9,658 nt of DNA from an uncultured Lachnospiraceae bacterium (GCA_905209865.1 CAJLUP010000066.1:1-9658); one strand, 5' to 3'. Counted from the first letter of the stretch, positions 1-7,065 are shown. Program-made: numbers and translations. Notes: generated by a model not told the origin, from the letters alone.

Positions 1-638
1 TTTACCTTTTCCCATGTATCCGTTTCTTCATCACGATTTTTCTTTCCGACTAACTTTCCAACAAATCCACTAAAAACAATCAGAGAACTTCCCCAAAATC
101 CAAATGCAACCTCATCTGTTTTTAAAATTTTTCTTGTATAAGGCTGAGCGATTGCCGGAAATGCAACCATACAAATTCCCTGAACAACAGAACCGATTGC
201 AACCGCCGTCCATCCGTTGATCCCCATCTGATCCAACACGATCGCCATCGTTCCTGCAAATGAAAACATCATATGTCCTGTCAGGAAAATATACTTAAAC
301 GGAGTAATTCTCGCCAAGATAATATTAATCACAAAAGATAAAAGCATAATCATAGGCGTTTCAAATCCAAGCACTGTCTGAACAGCCGCTACTAACGCAT
401 TATCTTCGGGAACAACGCCCGACATTCCAAATGCCGCGTTAAACATTGTACTAAACGGTGTCAATGCAGATGCAATCAAACTTGATCCTGCGCTCAAAAT
501 CAGAAAGCCCAGCATTGTTTTCATTGTTCCTTGAATCACGGTTGATGGTCTGTTTTTCATCGCAATAAGACCGATCATAGCTACCAATCCCAATACAACT
601 GTAGGCTCACTTAAAAATTTCACAAAAAAATTCACCAT
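1..638 (-). CDS. PTS EIIC membrane permease, UlaA/SgaT (ascorbate) family, partial
   Basis: Sugar-transporting membrane subunit of a phosphotransferase system. It carries the substrate across the cytoplasmic membrane while EIIB phosphorylates it. About 212 N-terminal residues are visible; the family is usually about 420-460 aa, so roughly half lies beyond the left edge. Several hydrophobic segments are seen (about residues 13-27, 41-60, 80-110, 117-137, 142-163, 180-198). The stretches QGTMKTMLGFLILSAGS (residues 36-52) and LTGHMMFSFAG (119-129) match the UlaA motifs KGTIKTIIGF and TGHIMF from E. coli, recalled by eye. The start at 638 has a GGAGG site a few bases upstream and lies 14 bp after the EIIB stop, so it is the last visible gene of the PTS operon. 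The family is clear. The substrate is not: UlaA relatives are annotated as ascorbate transporters, but many probably move other sugar acids or polyols. Confidence 0.88.
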   Translation of the reverse strand, partial: MVNFFVKFLSEPTVVLGLVAMIGLIAMKNRPSTVIQGTMKTMLGFLILSAGSSLIASALTPFSTMFNAAFGMSGVVPEDNALVAAVQTVLGFETPMIMLLSFVINIILARITPFKYIFLTGHMMFSFAGTMAIVLDQMGINGWTAVAIGSVVQGICMVAFPAIAQPYTRKILKTDEVAFGFWGSSLIVFSGFVGKLVGKKNRDEETDTWEKV

Positions 639-652
639 AATATACCGCCTCC

Positions 653-919
653 TTACTCATTCAAATATGGTCTGATCTTTTCTTCGATTTCTGCTTTATC
701 TAAGAGATTCGTAATTGCCAATACCGGAACATCTGCCTCGATCTGTTTTGCAATCTCTGATGACGCCACGATCAAGTCACAGCTTTTCCCTTTATAAGAA
801 CCTAGATCTGTCGCCTCGCCTTCTACCGTAATGCCTTGCTTTCTTCCAATTTCTTTCACCGACATTAACAACATAAGACTTGTCCCAAATCCCATTCCGC
901 ACACTGTTACAACCTTCAT
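653..919 (-). CDS. PTS EIIB phosphocarrier, ascorbate/galactitol type (UlaB-like)
   Basis: Small cytoplasmic phosphocarrier of 88 aa. It accepts phosphate from EIIA on a cysteine and passes it to the sugar moving through EIIC. The N-terminus MKVVTVCGMGFGTSLML is the classic EIIB P-loop: a beta strand, then Cys7 as the presumed phosphorylation site, then a Gly-rich turn. The length fits the lactose/ascorbate/galactitol EIIB fold. The ATG shares an ATGA overlap (4 bp) with the EIIA stop and has its own AAGGAGG site 7 bases upstream, so the two are translationally coupled. It is followed 14 bp later by EIIC. Family assignment is strong from the P-loop and context; substrate is not determined. 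Confidence 0.9.
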   Translation of the reverse strand: MKVVTVCGMGFGTSLMLLMSVKEIGRKQGITVEGEATDLGSYKGKSCDLIVASSEIAKQIEADVPVLAITNLLDKAEIEEKIRPYLNE

Positions 920-1380
920 CTTCTCGCCTCCTTTTCCATCAATTTTTCCAGTTCCTCATATGTATTCAAAGCTGCCAGTTTTTCAATCATCTGATCGCCT
1001 GCCAGCAAAGAACTCAAATCCTGCAAAAGTTCAATGTGCCCATCGTCTGATACTCCCCCCAGTGCAAACACAACCCAAACAGGGTCATTACAAGGATGAT
1101 GAAAACAAACCGGTTCTTTTAGTTTCACAAAACTAATGCATGGTTCTTTTACATTTCCACCTGGTCTTGCATGCGGCAATGCTAACCCCGGAGCCATTAC
1201 CATGTACGGTCCGAGCCTTTGATAGGAATCTATCATTTCTTTTACATATCCTGCTTCTGCTTTTTTACTTTCGACAAGAATATTTCCACAATATTCGATT
1301 ACCTCTTCCGGCGTAGATAAAAGAGGCGGATCCAACCGCACCATTTCTTTTGTCAGCATCCGTTTCAGTCTATTTCCCAT
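916..1380 (-). CDS. PTS EIIA phosphocarrier, mannitol/fructose/ascorbate type (UlaC-like)
   Basis: Cytoplasmic phosphocarrier of 154 aa that takes phosphate from HPr and gives it to EIIB Cys7. The motif GLALPHARP places the expected active histidine at His70; a second conserved-looking segment, DDGHIELLQDLSSLL (about 112-126), contains His115. Both are typical of the EIIA type-2 (mannitol/fructose) fold, and the length is normal for a stand-alone EIIA. The start at 1380 overlaps the end of the regulator gene by 11 bp and has GGAGGTG just upstream, so the site lies inside the regulator's last codons. The stop overlaps the EIIB start by 4 bp. Compact packing of regulator-IIA-IIB-IIC indicates one transcript. 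This protein is separate from the EIIA-like domain fused to the regulator, which has its own histidine. Confidence 0.9.
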   Translation of the reverse strand: MGNRLKRMLTKEMVRLDPPLLSTPEEVIEYCGNILVESKKAEAGYVKEMIDSYQRLGPYMVMAPGLALPHARPGGNVKEPCISFVKLKEPVCFHHPCNDPVWVVFALGGVSDDGHIELLQDLSSLLAGDQMIEKLAALNTYEELEKLMEKEARR

Positions 1381-3250
1381 AATACACCTCCATATAGCGT
1401 TCTACCTCTTCCGCCGATTTACAGGACAATAATCTGTTCTTATCTTCCAGGTTCAAAAAGAGATGGAATATATATTCTAATTCTTCTTTCATACGGTCAT
1501 CCCCTCGTTGGAAACACCCCATAACAACTAATTTCACTGATGTTCTTCCCCAAATAATCGGTTCTTTCAATAACGCAAATACAAGAAAACTGTTGCCTTC
1601 GATCAAGCCGTGAGGCATTGCGATTCCCTCCACAATTTCTGTCGATACCAGATTTTCACGCCCCACGATCCCTTCTGCTTCCTGTTCCGTAATAAACCTT
1701 TTTTCTCTGCACAGATCACATAAGTAATTCAATAACTCCATTTTTTCCATATATCGGTCGATATACAAATACATTTTCGGTACGCTCTCATACCTCCATT
1801 TTTGGTGGTGCGCCAAATTTCCGACAAGTTGTTCCAATGCAATCTGTTCTTTAATACCCAGCATAGGGGACAGCCACACCCACGGTTTATCTGCAATTTC
1901 CGACTCTTCTATCGGAAATGTCGTAATGAAAAAGTCTACATTTTCTGCTTCTTTTTCTGCCTCCTCTAAAAGACAGATTCCTATCACTTCGAGGTGAGGA
2001 TATTTATTGTGCAGTCTGCTTTCCAACAATTTTGCCGAACCGATTCCACTTCCGCAGATAATCGCGCATTTCCATTTTTTAGATTTCAGGCTTCTCTCCA
2101 AATAGGATGCGAAATGCATTCCCAAAAAACTGATCTCATATTTACTTAACGAAAGCTTTGTCCATACCGAAATCTCCTCCGCCACTTCCATCGCATAGTA
2201 ATATGCCGTAGGGTAACTTTCCAAAACATCATTGTAAAACAGATTTTCTGTCTCCATCCCCAAAAGATATCTGCTGAAATTAGACGCCAAATGAAGCACG
2301 AGTCCGTTTACTAAAATATCATCCTGAAACAAATCTACTTTATAATCGTTTTTAATTCTCTGAAACGCTCTCTCTGTCAGATCCTGATAAAACTGAAGAT
2401 TTTTTTCGTTAACACTGTCTACATACCCGTTTTGCCAAAAAGCCTGTCTGTAAACAAGGGCAAGATATATGTTTTCTATTTCCGCATCAGATTTCGGACA
2501 GGCTGCTGTTCCAAGCCTGTTTTGGATATCACGGACAACTTCCATATCATGATTCAAATGAACTGTCTGACTAATATTTGCGAAATAATCGGTCTTAATC
2601 GTTTTCCCTATCGCAATCCTCTGCCTTTGTATCAACAAATATTTCAAAAAGAATAGTTCATTTTCTTTCCTTTTATACACTGATTTCTGTGCAAGCTCCG
2701 CATCAATCTCACTTCTCACTTTCGTCAACATTTCTTTTGAAACACTAAAAATCTTCTCTGTCTCTTCTAATGACTGCTTCTGCAGCAATTTATATAAATA
2801 ATTTCGTATATAAACCTCACTGCCTCCTACAAAAAAACCGACATATGGCTTATTTAAAAGCCTAAGACCTTCTTTTTCCAGCTTCCTCTCTGCTCTTTCC
2901 ATAATTTTAGACATACCTGATCTGCTATAGTGCAAAAGCTCTGCAAGATCATCCAGCTTACATGTCGGCTCTAAAAACAATTTATAAAGCACCTTTGTCA
3001 CTTCCGCATCTTCTTCAACTGCCAGCACATCCCTGAATTTTTCCTCTTCAACAATCTCTAACCGATATCCTCTTCCCTTTACTGTATGAACCAAAAATCC
3101 ATATTTTAAAGACTGTTCTTTTAATTCTTTCATATACCGGATCACTGTCCGCTGACTGATTCCAACCAGCTCCCCAAGTTCTTGTGAATTCAAAAATTCT
3201 TTTGAGGATTCCAACAGAGCCTCTAATAACTGTCTGTATTTTTCCTGCAT
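1370..3250 (-). CDS. PRD-domain PTS-controlled transcriptional activator (MtlR/LicR-like: HTH-PRD-PRD-EIIB-EIIA)
   Basis: DNA-binding activator whose activity is set by PTS phosphorylation, probably acting on this operon. Domains in 626-aa numbering: N-terminal HTH (about 5-65, with ELGELVGISQRTVIRYM); a second helical/HTH region (about 85-140); PRD1 (about 185-285); PRD2 (about 295-390); EIIB-like domain (about 394-485) with ICGSGIG, Cys399; EIIA-like domain (about 490-626) with EGIAMPHG, His547. PRD2 keeps both expected histidines, His320 (LVLHLAS) and His379 (GMHFAS). In PRD1 the equivalent places appear to be Tyr204 and Val266. I start at 3250: AGGAG lies 7 bases upstream, the HTH begins at once, and a promoter -10 (3300-3305) falls inside the longer frame that could begin at 3316. 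It overlaps the EIIA gene by 11 bp. PGAP-like labels may call it a BglG-family antiterminator; the HTH indicates DNA rather than RNA binding. Confidence 0.9.
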   Translation of the reverse strand: MQEKYRQLLEALLESSKEFLNSQELGELVGISQRTVIRYMKELKEQSLKYGFLVHTVKGRGYRLEIVEEEKFRDVLAVEEDAEVTKVLYKLFLEPTCKLDDLAELLHYSRSGMSKIMERAERKLEKEGLRLLNKPYVGFFVGGSEVYIRNYLYKLLQKQSLEETEKIFSVSKEMLTKVRSEIDAELAQKSVYKRKENELFFLKYLLIQRQRIAIGKTIKTDYFANISQTVHLNHDMEVVRDIQNRLGTAACPKSDAEIENIYLALVYRQAFWQNGYVDSVNEKNLQFYQDLTERAFQRIKNDYKVDLFQDDILVNGLVLHLASNFSRYLLGMETENLFYNDVLESYPTAYYYAMEVAEEISVWTKLSLSKYEISFLGMHFASYLERSLKSKKWKCAIICGSGIGSAKLLESRLHNKYPHLEVIGICLLEEAEKEAENVDFFITTFPIEESEIADKPWVWLSPMLGIKEQIALEQLVGNLAHHQKWRYESVPKMYLYIDRYMEKMELLNYLCDLCREKRFITEQEAEGIVGRENLVSTEIVEGIAMPHGLIEGNSFLVFALLKEPIIWGRTSVKLVVMGCFQRGDDRMKEELEYIFHLFLNLEDKNRLLSCKSAEEVERYMEVYYGK

Positions 3251-3257
3251 TTTCAAG

Positions 3258-3262
3258 CTCCT
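3258..3262 (-). promoter_or_regulatory. Ribosome binding site deciding the PRD-regulator start
   Basis: AGGAG on the minus strand, 7 bases before the ATG at 3250. A second purine-rich AAGGAGGAA (3264-3272) lies directly upstream at a less favourable distance. No comparable site precedes the in-frame ATG at 3316. This supports 3250 as the start. Confidence 0.75.
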
Positions 3263-3299
3263 GTTCCTCCTTCCCTTTCTCTTCACTGTTGTTATATTG

Positions 3300-3328
3300 A
3301 TTATAATAATATCCATTTATGAAGTCGA
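3300..3328 (-). promoter_or_regulatory. Candidate sigma-A promoter of the PTS regulator/EIIA/EIIB/EIIC operon
   Basis: Minus strand -10 TATAAT (3300-3305, 6/6) and -35 TCGACT (3323-3328, 4/6 to TTGACA) with a 17-bp spacer. The predicted transcription start is near 3293, giving a leader of roughly 43 nt to the ATG at 3250. The imperfect -35 and the inverted repeat just upstream fit a promoter that needs an activator. Assigned by eye only. Confidence 0.6.
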
Positions 3329-3338
3329 TATGCATTTA

Positions 3339-3357
3339 TGGCAGTTAACACATGCCA
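3339..3357. promoter_or_regulatory. Inverted repeat upstream of the PTS promoter, candidate operator
   Basis: TGGCA-N9-TGCCA, a 19-bp inverted repeat with perfect 5-bp arms (3339-3343 and 3353-3357). It ends about 10 bp upstream of the -35 box, around -46 to -64 from the predicted start, which is the usual place for an activator site. A natural candidate ligand is the PRD regulator encoded just downstream (autoregulation), but this is inference. It does not resemble a CcpA cre site closely. The stretch 3358-3535, between this repeat and the proA terminator, holds no gene or motif I can support. Confidence 0.45.
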
Positions 3358-3535
3358 ATTTTCTCACCTCTCGCCTGTTCAATAGCAATCATCAATCACA
3401 CTTCGATTTGCCATAAAATCTCGGTACAAATACTACGCTGTCGTACAGATGATTCGCAGATCGGCCTTTTCAAATCAACGAGCTGCTCATCCCAAAGAAC
3501 GTCTATATTGTATAGAACAGCATTTTCTACACGAC

Positions 3536-3563
3536 AAAAAAAAGACAGATAACTCTGTCTTTT
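3536..3563 (-). terminator. Intrinsic terminator of proA
   Basis: Perfect 10-bp stem AAAAGACAGA / TCTGTCTTTT (arms 3540-3549 and 3554-3563) with a 4-nt loop. In the minus-strand transcript it is followed by a run of U. It begins 20 bp after the proA stop codon and separates proA from the PTS operon. The outer A-U pairs make it weaker than a GC-rich terminator, but position and U-tract are right. Confidence 0.82.
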
Positions 3564-3583
3564 CTTTGTCTCACTATCTGCAA

Positions 3584-4834
3584 TTATTTTCTGATCTGTC
3601 CATTGCCGAATATAATATATTTTGTCGTAGTCAGCGCTTCAAGTCCCATAGGTCCTCTTGCATGAAGCTTTTGGGTACTGATTCCGATTTCAGCTCCGAA
3701 ACCAAACTCAAAGCCGTCTGTAAAACGCGTAGATGCATTTACATATACAGCCGCCGCATCGATCTCATCTTGGAATTTCAGGGCATTGTTATAATCATTT
3801 GTGATGATGGATTCGGAATGTCCTGTATTATATTTATTAATATGACTGACCGCCTCATCAATGGAATCCACTGTCTTAATTGAAATAATCGCGTCAAGAT
3901 ATTCCATTCCCCAGTCTTCTTCAGAAGCTTCTTTAATATCCGGACAAACCGCGCGGGCTCTTTCATCCCCGCGTATTTCAATTTCATGTTGTTTTAATTT
4001 CTCAACAATCGGTGGAAGCGCCTTTTCCAACACTTTACTATGGATCACAAGTGATTCACATGCATTGCAGACTCCCATTCTCTGCGTCTTGGCGTTTTCA
4101 ATAATATCAACTGCCATACGGATATCCGCCGTCTCATCTACATAAACATGACAGTTTCCCGTTCCGGTCTCAATAACAGGCACTGTACTGTTCGCCACGA
4201 CATTCGCGATCAACCCTGCGCCGCCTCTTGGAATAAGTACATCGATCAAGCCGTGCATCTTCATCATCTCATTCACAACTTCCCGACTTGTATCCTCGAC
4301 AAGAAGAACAAGATCCTGACAAAGTTTCGCTTTGCGCAGCGCGGATTTGATTGCACGGACGATCGCCTGATTCGAACAGATCGCATCGCTTCCTCCGCGC
4401 AAGATCACCGCATTCCCGGTCTTAAAGCAAAGACCAAAAGCATCAGCAGTCACGTTCGGTCTTGACTCATAAATGATTCCAACAACACCAAGCGGAACTC
4501 GCTTCTGACCGATCCGTAAACCATTCGGACGAATTTTCATCGAAAGGATTTCTCCAACCGGATCATCAAGGGAGGCAATCTGCCGGAGTCCTTCTGCCAT
4601 ATCTTCAATCCTTTTTTCAGAAAGTGCCAAACGGTCGATCAGAGACTGTTTCACTCCTTTTTCCTCTGCTGCCTTCAGATCTTTTTGGTTTTCTGTAAGG
4701 ATTATCTCCCGCTGCGCGATCAACTCATCTGCTACCGCGCAAAGTCCTTTATTTTTCTCCGCCGTTCCGAGTTTTGCCGCTGCCGTGGCGGCATTTTTTG
4801 CATGATTTGCAAGCATTTCCATATATGATTCCAT
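3584..4834 (-). CDS. proA: Glutamate-5-semialdehyde dehydrogenase (gamma-glutamyl phosphate reductase)
   Basis: Second step of proline synthesis: NADPH-dependent reduction of gamma-glutamyl phosphate to glutamate-5-semialdehyde in the cytoplasm. At 416 aa it is full family length. Motifs seen: VGIIYESRPNVTADA (about 118-132), NAVILRGGSD (141-150), IPRGGAGLI (201-209), ETGTGNCHVYVD (222-233), and QRMGVCNACE (251-260), where Cys256 is the expected catalytic thiol of this aldehyde-dehydrogenase-superfamily enzyme. The C-terminus HARGPMGLEALTT is also typical. An AAGGAG site precedes the ATG at 4834. It is transcribed apparently alone, with a candidate promoter upstream and a terminator 20 bp after the stop. 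The usual partner proB (glutamate 5-kinase) is not adjacent on either side, so it would have to be encoded elsewhere. Identification is firm. Confidence 0.97.
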   Translation of the reverse strand: MESYMEMLANHAKNAATAAAKLGTAEKNKGLCAVADELIAQREIILTENQKDLKAAEEKGVKQSLIDRLALSEKRIEDMAEGLRQIASLDDPVGEILSMKIRPNGLRIGQKRVPLGVVGIIYESRPNVTADAFGLCFKTGNAVILRGGSDAICSNQAIVRAIKSALRKAKLCQDLVLLVEDTSREVVNEMMKMHGLIDVLIPRGGAGLIANVVANSTVPVIETGTGNCHVYVDETADIRMAVDIIENAKTQRMGVCNACESLVIHSKVLEKALPPIVEKLKQHEIEIRGDERARAVCPDIKEASEEDWGMEYLDAIISIKTVDSIDEAVSHINKYNTGHSESIITNDYNNALKFQDEIDAAAVYVNASTRFTDGFEFGFGAEIGISTQKLHARGPMGLEALTTTKYIIFGNGQIRK

Positions 4835-4878
4835 TTATATGCTCCTTTCTTCCCGCCCGACGTCAGGCAGTACGCATT

Positions 4879-4884
4879 ATTATA
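4879..4884 (-). promoter_or_regulatory. Candidate -10 box for proA
   Basis: A perfect TATAAT on the minus strand, giving a start near 4872 and a leader of about 38 nt before the ATG at 4834. I see no acceptable -35 at 16-18 bp upstream (AGAAAA at 17 bp) and no TGn extension, so this is only a candidate. The 157-bp gap 4835-4994 otherwise holds a short GCAC-TTTT-GTGC hairpin (4924-4935) and no convincing terminator for the upstream operon, so read-through into proA is possible. Confidence 0.4.
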
Positions 4885-4994
4885 GCTGAACTGTTATAAA
4901 TTTTTCTTATTGTATCACCTATCGCACTTTTGTGCTACTCTTTCTTTATAAAACAGTTTTCAAACAGCTTTTGAAGCACTCTTTTTGCAGGACT

Positions 4995-6182
4995 TTAATC
5001 TCGTGCCGCCGCCTTTTTATAGATCTGATAAATATCTTCCTGATCCAGTTTCTTTACACATCCTATCGTCCGTTTTCCGAAATGACTGCATTTTAATGCA
5101 AGTTCCCGCATCTGCTCTTCACTTACTTCAAGTTCAAGTCCTCCAAGATCTGTCGGCATTTCGATCTGTCTGAAAAATGTTTCCATCGCCTCGATTCCCT
5201 TTTGGATTACCATATCTCTGTCGCTGTCTTTTTTCACACCCATAACATTGACCGCAAACTGTTCAAACCGATTCGGAAGAGCATCCCATACATAACGAGC
5301 CCAGCTTCCCCATACCGCGGCCAAGCCTGCGCCGTGCGCCACATCGAACATTCCTCCCAGTTCATGTTCAAGCTGATGACATGCCCAGTCGCCGCCGTCA
5401 TTTCCACATGCCATCAATCCGTTATGAGAAAGGCTTCCCGCCCACATCACTTCTGCCCTTGCCTCATAACAATCCGGAGCATCCATCAAAATCTTCGCAT
5501 TTTTCATCACCGTACGCAGAAGATGTTCACTAAGTCCATCCGTTAATTCCATATTGTCGCAATGGTTAAAATATCTTTCCATCGTATGCATCATAATATC
5601 CACGCATCCGCTCGCAGTCTGATATTTCGGAAGCGTCATTGTCAGTTCCGGATTCATAACTGCAAATTTCGGTCTGCAATAACTGCTGTTATATCCGCGT
5701 TTCAGCCATCCGTTCTCATTTGTGATGACAGACGAATCACTCATCTCCGAACCTGCCGCCGCGATCGTAAGCACAACTCCGATCGGAAGACATCCGCATG
5801 CCTGACGTTTCTTCTCATAAAAATCCCAAACGTCCCCTTCATTCTTCACACCATATCCGATCGCTTTTGCAGAGTCGATCACACTTCCGCCTCCGACTGC
5901 AAGGATAAAATCCACACCCTCTTTTCGGCACAGATCGATACCTTCATACACAAGCGACAATCTCGGATTCGGAACAACTCCTCCCAAAGAAAGATAGGAA
6001 ATACCTGCCTCATCAAGTGATGCAAAGATCCGGTCAAGGAGACCGCTTCTTTTTACACTTCCGCTTCCGTAATGAACAAGCACTTTCCTGCAATCTTGTT
6101 CTTTGACAAGCTGTCCGATCTGATTTTCCGTCTCTTTTCCAAACACGACCTTTGTCGGCGCATAATATTGAAAATTTTCCAT
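4995..6182 (-). CDS. Iron-containing alcohol dehydrogenase, butanol dehydrogenase/YqhD-like
   Basis: Cytoplasmic group III (iron-dependent) alcohol dehydrogenase that reduces aldehydes to alcohols with NAD(P)H. At 395 aa it is of normal length. The N-terminus FQYYAPTKVVFGK is typical. GGGSVIDSAKAI (about 97-108) is the dinucleotide-binding turn, followed by Thr139 and GSE (144-146). Metal ligands by family pattern are Asp195 and His199 (CVDIMMHTMERYF), His269, and His283 (spacing 14, as in FucO); His273 is also conserved. The ACHQLEHELGG...HGAGLA segment and overall sequence fit the BdhA/BdhB/YqhD branch, which usually prefers NADPH. The ATG shares one base with the glycosylase stop (TAATG), so translation is coupled to the repair gene upstream. 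The role could be fermentative alcohol formation or detoxification of reactive aldehydes; the sequence does not decide. Confidence 0.93.
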   Translation of the reverse strand: MENFQYYAPTKVVFGKETENQIGQLVKEQDCRKVLVHYGSGSVKRSGLLDRIFASLDEAGISYLSLGGVVPNPRLSLVYEGIDLCRKEGVDFILAVGGGSVIDSAKAIGYGVKNEGDVWDFYEKKRQACGCLPIGVVLTIAAAGSEMSDSSVITNENGWLKRGYNSSYCRPKFAVMNPELTMTLPKYQTASGCVDIMMHTMERYFNHCDNMELTDGLSEHLLRTVMKNAKILMDAPDCYEARAEVMWAGSLSHNGLMACGNDGGDWACHQLEHELGGMFDVAHGAGLAAVWGSWARYVWDALPNRFEQFAVNVMGVKKDSDRDMVIQKGIEAMETFFRQIEMPTDLGGLELEVSEEQMRELALKCSHFGKRTIGCVKKLDQEDIYQIYKKAAARD

Positions 6183-7054
6183 TATTGTTTATCTCCCTTC
6201 AAATCATAATAAAAAATATACTGCTGCATTACTCCTGCGCATCCCTTGTATTTCTTAAACGGAAATTTACCCGCATATACTGTATCAAGCACCTTTTGAA
6301 TATGCGTATCAACCGGAAAAGCATCAAGCTTATGAAGCGCAAACAGACAGATACAATCGGCAACCTTACCGCCGACACCTGACAGCTGCAGCAATTCTTT
6401 CCTTGCTTCATCATAAGACATCTCTTTTATTTTTTCAAGATTCACTGTGCCATCTGCCGCCATCCTTGCCGTCTTGCACAAGTATTTACTTCTGTAACCA
6501 AGCTTAAGCGCCCGAAGTTCTTCTTCGGACGCCTGTGACAGTTGTTCTGCTCTTGGAAACGCATAGTATTCTTTTCCGTCATATGTCTCTTTTCTGTCCC
6601 CATACTGCCGACTGATGTTCTGTATCATCATTTTGATCCGTGGGATATTACTCTGCTGGGACAAAAGAAACGTCACGATCATTTCCCACAAATCTTGTCT
6701 CAGAATCCGAATGCCGCTCCCGAATTGTGCAGCCTTTCTCAAATATTCATCCCCCTTTATAAGAGACAGGTAATCGTTATAGCATGTATCGAGATCAAAA
6801 TATCCTTTCCAAACTTGTTCAAATTCTTCCTGCGTGCAGTAAAACCTCACCTTTCCAACGCTGTTTTCCGCTTTTTCTCCGTCATCTGGCGCTTTTGCTT
6901 CTTTTGGATCTTCTAAAACCTCAATTTTTAAATACCGGTCTCCTGCTGTAAGTTCATAGAATTTTTCCGTTCCCTCTATCGGGTCCAGCCTGAAACATTG
7001 CCCTGAAGCGCAGATCTGTGAAATGGAAAAATTTTCTTTTTCTATCGTAATCAT
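6182..7054 (-). CDS. ogg: 8-oxoguanine DNA glycosylase/AP lyase, OGG1 type (HhH-GPD)
   Basis: Base-excision repair enzyme that removes 8-oxoguanine opposite C and nicks the abasic site. In 290-aa numbering from 7054: N-terminal OGG-N domain with SGQCFRL (about 17-23); SQQSNIPRI (132-140), matching the human OGG1 Asn149 loop; helix-hairpin-helix LSGVGGKVADCIC (224-236) with catalytic Lys230; and PVDTHI (247-252) with catalytic Asp249, the same 19-residue spacing as Lys249/Asp268 in human OGG1. Near the C-terminus, Gln277 and Phe281 line up with the human 8-oxoG-pocket residues Gln315 and Phe319. I choose 7054 over 7105: AAGGAG lies 11 bases before it, directly after the CcdA-TlpA stop, and the conserved region starts at once. 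The longer frame would overlap the upstream gene by 32 bp. The stop overlaps the ADH start by one base. Clostridial OGG1-type enzymes are known. Confidence 0.93.
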   Translation of the reverse strand: MITIEKENFSISQICASGQCFRLDPIEGTEKFYELTAGDRYLKIEVLEDPKEAKAPDDGEKAENSVGKVRFYCTQEEFEQVWKGYFDLDTCYNDYLSLIKGDEYLRKAAQFGSGIRILRQDLWEMIVTFLLSQQSNIPRIKMMIQNISRQYGDRKETYDGKEYYAFPRAEQLSQASEEELRALKLGYRSKYLCKTARMAADGTVNLEKIKEMSYDEARKELLQLSGVGGKVADCICLFALHKLDAFPVDTHIQKVLDTVYAGKFPFKKYKGCAGVMQQYIFYYDLKGDKQ

Positions 7055-7065
7055 CTTTTTGAGTT

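Noticed and set aside
1370..3250. Calling the regulator an RNA-binding BglG-type antiterminator
   Set aside because: It has an N-terminal DNA-binding HTH and fused EIIB/EIIA domains, without the CAT RNA-binding domain. No antiterminator/terminator pair is evident in the 43-nt leader.
3345..3392. Minus-strand 15-residue peptide (start MIAIEQARG) before the PTS promoter
   Set aside because: It lies upstream of the predicted transcription start, lacks a ribosome binding site and has no coding features beyond an ATG and a stop.
3449..3883. Plus-strand open frame of 144 codons
   Set aside because: It overlaps the 3' end of proA antisense, has no family likeness or ribosome binding site, and runs through the proA terminator.
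4924..4935. GCAC-TTTT-GTGC hairpin as terminator of the ADH operon
   Set aside because: The stem is only 4 bp and no U-run follows it in the minus-strand transcript.
4951..4972. Repeated CTGTTT/AAACAG motifs after the ADH gene as a hairpin
   Set aside because: The copies are direct repeats, not inverted, so they do not fold into a stem.
5562..6020. Plus-strand open frame of 152 codons
   Set aside because: Fully antisense to the iron alcohol dehydrogenase, with no recognisable domain or start signal.
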